Positions 1 through 6,794 of a stretch of DNA of 24,436 nucleotides are shown piece by piece. Under the pieces are notes generated by a model, which made no database searches, was not told the origin of the DNA, and saw only the letters and a list, made by a program, of their open reading frames with translations. The stretch is from JAADHG01 sp964418645 (GTDB taxonomy: Bacteria > Bacteroidota > Bacteroidia > Flavobacteriales > Flavobacteriaceae): assembly GCA_964418645.1 (NCBI GenBank), contig CAYQME010000035.1, positions 1 to 24,436 of the forward strand, given 5' to 3'. The translations under genes and the position numbers were made by a program. Positions within the stretch are counted from its first letter, which is position 1. Every line of letters starts with the position of its first letter.

Positions 1-505
1 GTGTTACTATTTTAAAGCCATTAGCGTTCCCTTCAAAATCACATAAATCCTGATACTGCTTTGCGGTTAACTTTTCAGCAAACTGTTTCCCGTTACCATC
101 CTGAAAATAATGTCCAATAGCCTTTTCTCCTGAATGACCAAAAGGAGGATTCCCAATATCATGCGCTAATGCTGCTGAAGCTACAATTGCACCAAAATCG
201 TTTTCTTGATAGCCATGAACTTTTTTTAAATGTGGATATTTTTGGAGCACCTTCAACCCTACCTGACGCCCTAAAGAGCGCCCAACAACACTTACCTCTA
301 AACTATGTGTTAATCGTGTATGTACAAAATCGGTTTGCGATAATGGAATCACTTGCGTTTTATCTTGAAGACTTCTAAACTCTGAAGAAAAAATAATACG
401 GTCGTAATCTACTTCAAATCCTAAACGTGTTTCATCTTGTTCTTTTCGTAAACGTTTATTAGTATCTCCATAACGTTTTAAGGAGAGTAATTGTTCCCAA
501 TTCAT
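1..505 (-). CDS. dgt: dGTPase (deoxyguanosinetriphosphate triphosphohydrolase), 5' part only
   Basis: The first 168 codons of a gene that runs off the left edge. My translation from the ATG at 505 begins MNWEQLLSLKRYGDTNKRLR. It then shows the HD-superfamily metal motifs in the dGTPase arrangement: RLTHSLEVS with His67, and ALAHDIGNPPFGHSGE with the HD pair at His115-Asp116. The family hydrolyses dGTP to deoxyguanosine and tripolyphosphate in the cytoplasm, trimming dNTP pools. The later metal and substrate residues lie outside the window, so completeness cannot be judged. It is divergent from the TonB receptor gene, with 181 bp between the two starts. I see no convincing -7 element for it. 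Assignment to dGTPase-like HD hydrolases is firm; exact nucleotide specificity is family inference. Confidence 0.93.
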   Translation of the reverse strand, partial: MNWEQLLSLKRYGDTNKRLRKEQDETRLGFEVDYDRIIFSSEFRSLQDKTQVIPLSQTDFVHTRLTHSLEVSVVGRSLGRQVGLKVLQKYPHLKKVHGYQENDFGAIVASAALAHDIGNPPFGHSGEKAIGHYFQDGNGKQFAEKLTAKQYQDLCDFEGNANGFKIVT

Positions 506-574
506 AATTCAATGTTAAGCTTACGCAATATAATTATTTGAATGTTAATTTATCGTTTCCAAATAATAAAATAA

Positions 575-646
575 ATAACTTTTTCATAACAATAAGATAA
601 CTCTTTTGTTACCGAGGTTTAACCTGCAATTAACCTCTTTTTTACT
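575..646 (+). promoter_or_regulatory. Seven-unit 11-bp direct-repeat array (candidate Pho box)
   Basis: Seven hexamers start exactly 11 bp apart: ATAACT (575), ATAACA (586), ATAACT (597), GTTACC (608), TTAACC (619), TTAACC (630), TTTACT (641). An imperfect -7 element, TAGGTTTC (652-659), begins a further 11 bp on, and the receptor ATG follows at 687. Direct repeats of about 6-7 bp on an 11-bp period are the known binding pattern of OmpR-type phosphate regulators: the B. subtilis PhoP unit is close to TTAACA, and the E. coli PhoB unit is CTGTCAT. That the array binds such a regulator here is inference, supported by similar arrays near the porin and PiT genes. Confidence 0.6.
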
Positions 647-651
647 TAGTG

Positions 652-659
652 TAGGTTTC
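652..659 (+). promoter_or_regulatory. Imperfect -7 promoter element for the TonB receptor gene
   Basis: TAGGTTTC matches five of the six fixed positions of the Bacteroidota -7 element TAnnTTTG. It lies 28 bp before the chosen ATG and immediately after the 11-bp repeat array, where an activator site would be expected. No clear -33 TTG is visible, which fits an activator-dependent promoter. Confidence 0.35.
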
Positions 660-686
660 TTTGTGCCAAGAAATTATACTAAACAA

Positions 687-3476
687 ATGAGAAGAATTAC
701 ACTGTTGTCTTTAATATGTATTACAACACTATCATATGCACAAAATACGGGTTCAATAAAAGGAAAATTAATAGATAAAGAATACAATAATGAACCTTTA
801 GCTTTTGCAAATATTTTAATTAAAGGCACTACTACCGGGACAACTTCAGATATTGATGGCTTATATACTTTTAATGATTTACACCCAGGAGAATACACCT
901 TAATCTTTAGTTTTGTAGGTTATGAAACTCAAGAAATAATAACAACCGTAACTTCCGGAAACACGACAGAAGTAAATGTAACTATGGTTGCTAGTACAGC
1001 GGCTCTTGATCAAATTGTTATTACCACTACCACTAAACGCGAAAGTGAAGTAGCGCTTTTGCTTGAACAAAAAAAAGCTGTAGAAATTAAACAAAGTATT
1101 GGAGCTGATGAACTTGCTAGAAAAGGAGTTGGTGATGCCGCTGGGGCAGTAGCCAAAATATCTGGTGTATCTAAACAGGAAGGTTCTAGTAATGTGTATG
1201 TTCGTGGGTTAGGAGATCGCTATCTAAACACGACCTTAAATGGACTTTCATTACCATCAAACAATATTAATAAGAAAAACATAGACCTTAATCTTTTTGC
1301 GTCTGATGTTATTCAAAATGTTTCTATTAGTAAAACGTATGCTTCTAAATTCTATGGCGATTTTTCAGCGGGGAATGTAAATATCTCCTCTAAAGAATAT
1401 AAAGGCAATGGTTTTTTTGATGTATTTACAGGTTCCGGAATTAATACTAGAACTGTTGGCAAAAATTTTGTACGAAGTGAAGGTTCTGGGTATTTTGGCT
1501 ACTACGGAAGGTACAAACGCAACCCTTTTGCTGTGATACTATCTCATGGTATTGACCCTGTTAATGTTGGCGCACCCATAAATATTAGCTATGGGGCTTC
1601 TGCTGGCAAATCTTTCGATTTTGAAAACGGTTCTCGTTTAAGCTTGTTTGTAACAGCATCGTTTAAAAATAATTATGAATACAGAAATGGTAGGCAAACA
1701 GATTTCACAACAGTATTTAAAAAAGTATTTCCTGAAACTGAAGTGTTTGAATACTCAACCACGACAACAGCGATGGCAAATATTAACTATAGACTTGACG
1801 ATGATAATAAATTCAAATTCAATTCGCTTTTTATAAGTAACTCATCTGATCAAGTTGGGTATTATGGTATTAATGGTCAAGGTCAAAATAGAGATGCTAT
1901 TTTAAATACTGATGAAGGCTTTTATCAAATGAATGTACAATTCAATCAAGATATCATCTTAGTGAATCAATTGATAGGTGTACATAAAATTACTGAAAAT
2001 CTTAAATTAGATTGGGCTGTTGGTTACAATAAAGTATTCTCTGATGAACCTGACAGAAAACGAATAAGCTTAGAAAATTACCAATACACATTAGACAATG
2101 ACCCATCTACAAATCCAACATTTTACAATAATATTCCTTTTGATAATCAACGTTATTTTCAGAAAATTGAAGACGATGAATTTAACAGCCGCATTAATTT
2201 AGCATACACTATTTCTGATGCTTTAAAACTAAATTTTGGGTTTAACGAAAGAAATAAAAAACGTGATTTTGAAAACATTAGATACGGTTACGACATTGTT
2301 GATACTGGTTTTCAAATTACTGATGTAAATAATTTTAACTCCATTTTTAATGTGGAAAATCTAGCCATTAATGGCAATAACGGTATTTACAGAACTTTTG
2401 TGTTTAATGCTATTAATCCGCCTCAAATTGGACAATATAATAGACCTGGTTTATTAGAAAATTCTTATCGAGGAAGCCTGGATGTCTACGCCGGTTATAT
2501 AAATGCCGAATTTAATATTTCTGAAAAATTACTCATCGTTCCTGGTGTTAGAGTAGAGTCTTATAAACAGCGTATTGACTATAATGTTATAAACTTACCT
2601 AACGACGACCCTGGTTTTAGAGAAACGCAAAACACCTTCTTTTTACCAAGTTTAAATGTAAAATATACTTTAAAAGAAAATCAAAATTTACGTTTCTCGG
2701 CTAGTAAAACCGTTTCTGTTCCCGAATTTAAAGAAATGGCGCCTTATGTTTATGAAGGTGTGACAGAACGTATAGGCGGAAATCCAGACTTATTAAATAA
2801 CCCTTCCTTTTCAAAAATTTACAACATAGATGTAAAGTATGAGTGGTTTATTAGCAAAAGTGAATTGTTCTCTATTGGTGGTTTTGGCAAGCAAATTAAC
2901 GACCCTATAAATTTAGTTATTGCTAATGATGCTACAGGAACACAACGCTATTTTAGAACTGGGGACAAAGCCACTATTTTAGGGGTTGAGCTAGAATTAA
3001 GAAAGCAACTAATTGCTAATGAAGATGAAGACTCTGAACTTTCTGCAGGCTTTAATGCCACTTATATGCATACAAAGCAAAACTTAAAAAGTTCTTCAGG
3101 ATTATATTCTTCAACACTTGACAGAACCGATAAATTACAAGGTGCTTCACCACTAATTATTAATGCAGACATTAATTATTCGCCAACTTTTGGAACGTTT
3201 AAACCTGTTGCTAATATTGTCTACTCCTATTTCTCCGATCGTATTTCAGCATTAGGTTCTGGGCAACTAGGAAACATCATTGAGAAAAGTGTATCGGCAT
3301 TAGATCTTATCCTAAAGAGTGAAATAAATGAGCATCTAGAAATAAGTTTTAGCGCAAAAAATATTTTAGATCCTAGTATAAAACGAGTTAGGGAAAAAAC
3401 ATCTTTTGGAGATGTGATTCTATCTGAATATAACCGCGGAATGGATGTAAGCTTACAATTTAAATACAAATTTTAA
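687..3476 (+). CDS. TonB-dependent outer-membrane receptor with N-terminal carboxypeptidase-regulatory-like domain
   Basis: A 929-residue outer-membrane active transporter. I chose the ATG at 687 because it gives a signal peptide, MRRITLLSLICITTLSYAQ; the open frame extends upstream to 606, but that would put 27 unlikely residues in front. After the signal comes a beta-sandwich of the CarboxypepD_reg-like type (about 22-105, with GTTTGTTSDIDGLYTF). The plug follows (about 120-235, with VYVRGLGDRYLNTTLNG and NVSISKTYASKFYGDFSAGN), then a long beta-barrel ending in FKYKF, the usual aromatic outer-membrane C-terminus. Substrate cannot be read from sequence. No SusD-like gene follows, so it is not a SusC/SusD pair; a lipoprotein gene lies 47 bp downstream, probably in the same operon. 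The repeat array and the downstream porin and PiT genes suggest a role in acquiring phosphate or a phosphorus-containing ligand, which is inference. Confidence 0.93.
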   Translation: MRRITLLSLICITTLSYAQNTGSIKGKLIDKEYNNEPLAFANILIKGTTTGTTSDIDGLYTFNDLHPGEYTLIFSFVGYETQEIITTVTSGNTTEVNVTMVASTAALDQIVITTTTKRESEVALLLEQKKAVEIKQSIGADELARKGVGDAAGAVAKISGVSKQEGSSNVYVRGLGDRYLNTTLNGLSLPSNNINKKNIDLNLFASDVIQNVSISKTYASKFYGDFSAGNVNISSKEYKGNGFFDVFTGSGINTRTVGKNFVRSEGSGYFGYYGRYKRNPFAVILSHGIDPVNVGAPINISYGASAGKSFDFENGSRLSLFVTASFKNNYEYRNGRQTDFTTVFKKVFPETEVFEYSTTTTAMANINYRLDDDNKFKFNSLFISNSSDQVGYYGINGQGQNRDAILNTDEGFYQMNVQFNQDIILVNQLIGVHKITENLKLDWAVGYNKVFSDEPDRKRISLENYQYTLDNDPSTNPTFYNNIPFDNQRYFQKIEDDEFNSRINLAYTISDALKLNFGFNERNKKRDFENIRYGYDIVDTGFQITDVNNFNSIFNVENLAINGNNGIYRTFVFNAINPPQIGQYNRPGLLENSYRGSLDVYAGYINAEFNISEKLLIVPGVRVESYKQRIDYNVINLPNDDPGFRETQNTFFLPSLNVKYTLKENQNLRFSASKTVSVPEFKEMAPYVYEGVTERIGGNPDLLNNPSFSKIYNIDVKYEWFISKSELFSIGGFGKQINDPINLVIANDATGTQRYFRTGDKATILGVELELRKQLIANEDEDSELSAGFNATYMHTKQNLKSSSGLYSSTLDRTDKLQGASPLIINADINYSPTFGTFKPVANIVYSYFSDRISALGSGQLGNIIEKSVSALDLILKSEINEHLEISFSAKNILDPSIKRVREKTSFGDVILSEYNRGMDVSLQFKYKF

Positions 3477-3523
3477 ACATAAATAATAACCATAAAATAG
3501 AAATTAAATCAAACTCTAAAACA

Positions 3524-4726
3524 ATGAAAAATAATTTATTCTTAGGATTATTCGTTTTCACAATACTCCTTAATTCATGCACAACCGATGGTACAGCAGA
3601 TATCATTATCAATGACAATAGCATTACCAATAATAATGATGGTGGTGGAAACAGTGGGTCAGGATCACAAAGTATCTTCTTATCTGGAACTTATAACGAA
3701 GATTTAACTTTAGATGCTAATAACAACTATAAAGTTAATGGCTCGTTAATTATGGCCGCAGGAACTACGCTTACAATTCCTGCAGGTATGACTGTTGAAG
3801 CACTTGCTGCTGGATCGGATGTTTATATTGCCATTTCTCAAGGTGCTAAAATTATGGCTAGCGGAACAGCCGATAATCCTATTGTGCTTACTTCGGATGC
3901 ATCTACCCCTCAAGCTGGAGATTGGGGCGGATTAATACTTTTGGGAAGAGCTCCAGTAAACTCGGTTTCTGGTACAGCAACTTCCACTTCAGAAATTGCC
4001 AGTTTACCTTATGGCGGAACCGATGCTGCAGATAACTCTGGTGTAATTCGCTATATTCGTATTGAATATTCAGGAGGTGCAGCTGATGGACAATCTGAAA
4101 ACAATGGCTTTTCTTTTTATGGTGTTGGTAATGGCACGACTGTAGAGTACATTCAAGCATATGAAGGAAAAGATGATGGTGTAGAATTTTTTGGAGGAAC
4201 CGTTAATGTAGATTACATATCTGTCATTAATGCGCAAGATGATTCTATTGACTGGACTGAAGGCTATTCGGGTACAATTACAAATGCCTACGTAAAACAC
4301 GGAGCAATTCATGATAAAGGAGTAGAAGCAGATGGTTTTAATACCGATATTGGGAACAACTCAAATCCAGTATTCTTTTCTAAACCCACTATAAACAACT
4401 TAACTATTATTGGTTTAGGATCGGTAACAGGAGGTGAAGCTATAAGACTAAGAGCAGGAACACAAGGAATCTTTAATAACTTAATTATTGAAGGGTTTGA
4501 AAAAGGATTTAAACTTGTGGGCGACCAAGGGAGTAGTCCTACAGGAACGGGTGTGTTAAATAATGATTTACATGTAACTGATGTAACCTTTACTGATATC
4601 ACGGTAAAAATGACAAACAATACCATCGAAACATTTACTGAGGCAGATTTTATAACTGGTGATGGGAATGGGACTGGTACCGATTATGCTACTTGGGGAG
4701 CTAATTGGACTATAGGAAATAATTAA
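3524..4726 (+). CDS. Secreted lipoprotein, predicted beta-helix type, partner of the TonB receptor
   Basis: A 400-residue protein with a lipoprotein signal (MKNNLFLGLFVFTILLNSC, lipid-attachment Cys19), then a low-complexity Asn/Asp/Gly/Ser linker (about 20-50). The rest is rich in short Gly/Asn/Asp turns separated by alternating hydrophobic strands, for example GVIRYIRIEYSGG, VEYIQAYEGKDDGVEFFGG and VDYISVINAQDDSIDWTEG. That pattern suggests a right-handed parallel beta-helix. No catalytic motif is recognised. It sits 47 bp after the TonB receptor gene and ends just before a terminator, so the two are probably co-transcribed. It is likely anchored in the outer membrane, either facing outward or as a periplasmic partner of the receptor. 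Helping ligand capture is inference from position. The abundance of Asp residues in turns could mean Ca2+ binding, but this is untested. Confidence 0.85.
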   Translation: MKNNLFLGLFVFTILLNSCTTDGTADIIINDNSITNNNDGGGNSGSGSQSIFLSGTYNEDLTLDANNNYKVNGSLIMAAGTTLTIPAGMTVEALAAGSDVYIAISQGAKIMASGTADNPIVLTSDASTPQAGDWGGLILLGRAPVNSVSGTATSTSEIASLPYGGTDAADNSGVIRYIRIEYSGGAADGQSENNGFSFYGVGNGTTVEYIQAYEGKDDGVEFFGGTVNVDYISVINAQDDSIDWTEGYSGTITNAYVKHGAIHDKGVEADGFNTDIGNNSNPVFFSKPTINNLTIIGLGSVTGGEAIRLRAGTQGIFNNLIIEGFEKGFKLVGDQGSSPTGTGVLNNDLHVTDVTFTDITVKMTNNTIETFTEADFITGDGNGTGTDYATWGANWTIGNN

Positions 4727-4745
4727 AAGCTAAAGAAATAAAAAT

Positions 4746-4778
4746 AAAAAAGCATCCTTATTTAGGATGCTTTTTTTA
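4746..4778. terminator. Bidirectional intrinsic terminator
   Basis: Perfect 8-bp stem AGCATCCT (4751-4758) / AGGATGCT (4764-4771) with loop TATTT, followed by seven T on the plus strand and preceded by an A run, which is a T run on the minus strand. It sits between two convergent genes and can end both the receptor-lipoprotein transcript and the minus-strand gene at 4795-5151. Confidence 0.9.
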
Positions 4779-4794
4779 TTTTTGCTTAAAACAC

Positions 4795-5151
4795 TTAATT
4801 GCTAATAGCAATCGCGTTTTTATTTTTCCATTCAACTACGCTTGCAACAGCATTGTTATTATAATCTACTTCTTTTAAAGTGGTGTCATTCCAATAAAAC
4901 CACTTGCCGACTTTTTCCCCATTATCATAATTCGCAGAAACTAACTTCTTGCCTTGTGTATTAAAACTTAACCATTCACCTTGTAATTTACCATCTAAAG
5001 TATAAGTGCCAGTTTGGCTTACAACTCCATTGTCGTGATAATACGTTACATCAATTAAATTTGTGGTTTTATTAAGTTTTAAATCTCTCTTTTGCTGCGC
5101 AAAAGAAGACACACTAATTAAAAAGACAAGTAAAAAAATGGTGTTCTTCAT
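4795..5151 (-). CDS. Small secreted YwqK/MORN-like repeat protein
   Basis: A 118-residue protein with a Sec signal peptide (MKNTIFLLVFLISVSSFAQQ). Two to three repeats of about 22 residues follow, of the type YYHDNGVVSQTGTY, GKLQGEWLSFNTQGK and NGEKVGKWFYWND. The 'dG xx xGxW xxY/F' pattern is that of the MORN-like repeats found in YwqK-family proteins. These are often labelled antitoxins after one Bacillus member, but nothing here supports a toxin-antitoxin role: there is no toxin neighbour, and the protein is exported. It faces the receptor operon across a shared terminator, and its 5' side abuts a second 11-bp repeat array, so it may belong to the same regulon. Function unknown; probably periplasmic or surface-attached. 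Confidence 0.8.
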   Translation of the reverse strand: MKNTIFLLVFLISVSSFAQQKRDLKLNKTTNLIDVTYYHDNGVVSQTGTYTLDGKLQGEWLSFNTQGKKLVSANYDNGEKVGKWFYWNDTTLKEVDYNNNAVASVVEWKNKNAIAISN

Positions 5152-5182
5152 AATTATTGGGATTTAAAATTATTTAATATTG

Positions 5183-5190
5183 CTAATATA
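5183..5190 (-). promoter_or_regulatory. Possible -7 element for the YwqK-like gene
   Basis: The minus strand reads TATATTAG, five of six fixed positions of TAnnTTTG, 32 bp before the ATG at 5151 and 8 bp beyond the 11-bp repeat array at 5199-5237. A weak call on its own because the sequence is very AT-rich. Confidence 0.3.
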
Positions 5191-5198
5191 AAGATTAA

Positions 5199-5237
5199 TT
5201 AACGTAAAATCAACATCTACATAACATTAAATTTACA
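5199..5237 (+). promoter_or_regulatory. Four-unit 11-bp direct-repeat array (candidate Pho box) in divergent intergenic region
   Basis: TTAACG (5199), TCAACA (5210), ATAACA (5221) and TTTACA (5232) are spaced exactly 11 bp apart, like the array before the TonB receptor gene. The units read TTAACA on the plus strand, so by analogy they should serve a rightward transcript. No gene starts for 300 bp in that direction, but a terminator follows at 5431-5458. The site could also serve the leftward gene at 4795-5151. Confidence 0.5.
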
Positions 5238-5269
5238 TTAAACATTTAACACACTCATTAATAGCCCTT

Positions 5270-5458
5270 TATGTTATTTGCTAAATAATAAAAAGTTTAA
5301 TATTTAATTAATATTAGCATTACACTAACATCATTTTAGAATTAGACATTAGCAATGTCTTAAGACAAAATGTTTAGTATTTCATATAATCTATTAGTTT
5401 TTGTCGACTACATTATCATGAATTCTAAGGGCTGCCTTTGGCCAAGGCAGTCTTTTTT
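5270..5458 (+). ncRNA. Candidate small RNA between a Pho-box-like array and an intrinsic terminator
   Basis: This 384-bp stretch between the starts at 5151 and 5536 holds no credible gene, yet it ends in a strong plus-strand terminator (5431-5458) that needs a transcript to stop. A weak -7-like TATGTTAT lies at 5270-5277, after the repeat array. In between are a 6-bp stem hairpin (GACATT-AGC-AATGTC, 5345-5359), the palindrome GTCTTAAGAC (5357-5366), and an AT-only inverted repeat (5298-5316). I infer an sRNA of roughly 150-180 nt. The alternative is a porin leader ending in an attenuator, but the porin has its own repeat array after the terminator. The 5' end is not defined by sequence alone. 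Confidence 0.35.
5431..5458 (+). terminator. Intrinsic terminator with no gene upstream
   Basis: Stem CTGCCTT (5432-5438) / AAGGCAG (5444-5450) with loop TGGCC, followed by TCTTTTTT. The T run is on the plus strand only, so it ends rightward transcription. The nearest upstream plus-strand gene ended at 4726 with its own terminator, so this one implies an independent transcript. Confidence 0.8.
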
Positions 5459-5468
5459 AATATCAAAA

Positions 5469-5496
5469 TTAACAATTTAGAAACATTAAATTAACT
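5469..5496 (+). promoter_or_regulatory. Three-unit 11-bp direct repeat upstream of the porin gene (candidate Pho box)
   Basis: TTAACA (5469), GAAACA (5480) and TTAACT (5491) lie 11 bp apart and just after the terminator at 5431-5458. An imperfect -7 region (TAGTTATTTG, 5504-5513) follows, and the porin ATG is at 5536. Same period and core as the arrays at 575-646 and 5199-5237. Confidence 0.5.
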
Positions 5497-5535
5497 TTGG
5501 TTTTAGTTATTTGCAGCGACAAAAACTAATACTAA

Positions 5536-6725
5536 ATGAAATTTAAACTACCACTCACAACTTTAGTTCTTTTACCCTTACTTTTATAAACGCTCAAGAA
5601 ACAGCTACTCCTAAATTTGGAAATGGTTTATTTAATCTTGTAGGTCAAGATAGTTCTTGGACGATGAAAATTGGGGCAAGAATGCAATTTTTAACCATTG
5701 CTAACTGGGAAGATGGAGCAACCAATGAGTCTAACTTTTTAGTACGTAGAGCAAGATTAAAATTTGACGGTTACGCATTTACTCCTAAACTTAAATATAA
5801 GTTAGAGTTAGGTTTGTCTAACAGAGACATCTCTGGAGCTTCAAAGTTTACAAATAATGCCCCACGGTATATTCTAGATGCTGTAATGAAATGGAACTTC
5901 TCTGGAAATTTCGAACTGTGGTTTGGGCAAACTAAACTTCCAGGAAATCGAGAACGTGTCATTTCTTCTGCAAATCTGCAACAAGTAGATCGTTCGCTTT
6001 TAAATAAACGCTTTAATATTGATCGCGATTTAGGAATTCAACTAAGACATCATTTCAATCTTTCTGATAAATTTGTTGTTAAAGAAGTGTTATCAATAGC
6101 CCAAGGTGAAGGCAGAAATGTAACTACTGGAAATCTTGGAGGCTATCAATATACAGGACGTCTTGAATTATTGCCTTTTGGAGACTTTACTAGTAAAGGA
6201 GATTATAAAGGTTCTGATTTAAAACGTGAATCAACACCTAAATTAGCTTTTGGAGCAAGTTATGATTACAATAACAACGCTGTTAAAACAAGAAGTAATC
6301 AAGGAAGTTATATGGAAACAGATACGGGTTTTTATGAAACAAATATTACTACTCTTTTTTTAGACGCTATGTTTAAATATAAAGGCTTTTCTTTTATGGC
6401 TGAATATGCTGATAGAGACGTTAAAGATCCTTTTGCAAAAAATTCTGATGGAAGCCTTACAGGTGATATTGTTCAGGTTGGAAACGGTCTAAATTTACAA
6501 ACTGGTTATCTATTAAAAAATGATTGGGAAATTTCTGGACGATTTACAAATATAGAATTAGACAAAACAATTACAGGAAAAAATCAAGAGCAACAATATA
6601 CTTTAGGAGTTTCAAAATATATTGTAGGTCATAGTTTAAAAGTACAATCGGATGTTAGCTATTTAGATGTTATTGGCGGAAACAACGAATTAATGTATAG
6701 GCTACAATTCGATATACATTATTAA
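5536..6725 (+). CDS. Phosphate-selective porin (OprP/OprO-like), frameshifted inside the signal peptide
   Basis: The ATG at 5536 opens MKFKLPLTTLVLLPLL and meets a stop at 5587 after 17 codons. The rest of the protein continues in another frame as FINAQETATPKFGNGLFNL. One extra T in the run 5582-5585 would give one continuous 396-residue protein with a normal signal peptide ending before AQ, so a single base is missing in the cell or in the assembly. The body shows the OprP/OprO-type start (WTMKIGARMQF, NFLVRRARLKFDGYAFTPKLKYKLELG, FSGNFELWFGQTKLPGNRERV), then barrel strands, and ends at YRLQFDIHY. These 16-stranded outer-membrane channels pass phosphate or polyphosphate. The PiT transporter gene follows after 69 bp, forming a plausible two-membrane phosphate route. 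If the shift is real, the protein would not be exported. Confidence 0.85.
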
Positions 6726-6728
6726 ATC

Positions 6729-6767
6729 ATAACCTTTTGTTAACATGTTACTTAAAAACACTTAAGA
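6729..6767 (+). promoter_or_regulatory. Weak 11-bp repeat array before the PiT gene
   Basis: ATAACC (6729) and TTAACA (6740) are 11 bp apart and match the units seen elsewhere in the island. The next two positions in phase, CTTAAA (6751) and TTAAGA (6762), are degraded. No -7 element is visible before the ATG at 6795, so the site may be vestigial, or PiT may be read from the porin promoter. Confidence 0.3.
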
Positions 6768-6794
6768 TATTTACAAACTATTACAAATTAAATT

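Noticed and set aside
606..686. Upstream in-frame start for the TonB receptor at 606
   Set aside because: It would place 27 extra residues before a standard signal peptide and would begin inside the repeat array and promoter region.
3903..4626. Antisense open frames under the beta-helix lipoprotein gene
   Set aside because: They overlap fully with a well-supported gene, lack signal peptides or family motifs, and arise from its composition.
687..4726. SusC/SusD-type glycan uptake pair
   Set aside because: The downstream lipoprotein has no SusD helical repeats, and no glycan enzymes are nearby.
4795..5151. Antitoxin of a toxin-antitoxin pair
   Set aside because: The protein has a Sec signal peptide and there is no toxin gene beside it; the label comes from a remote family name.
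5370..5480. Short open frame running through the terminator at 5431-5458
   Set aside because: It crosses a strong terminator hairpin, and its product has no recognisable features.
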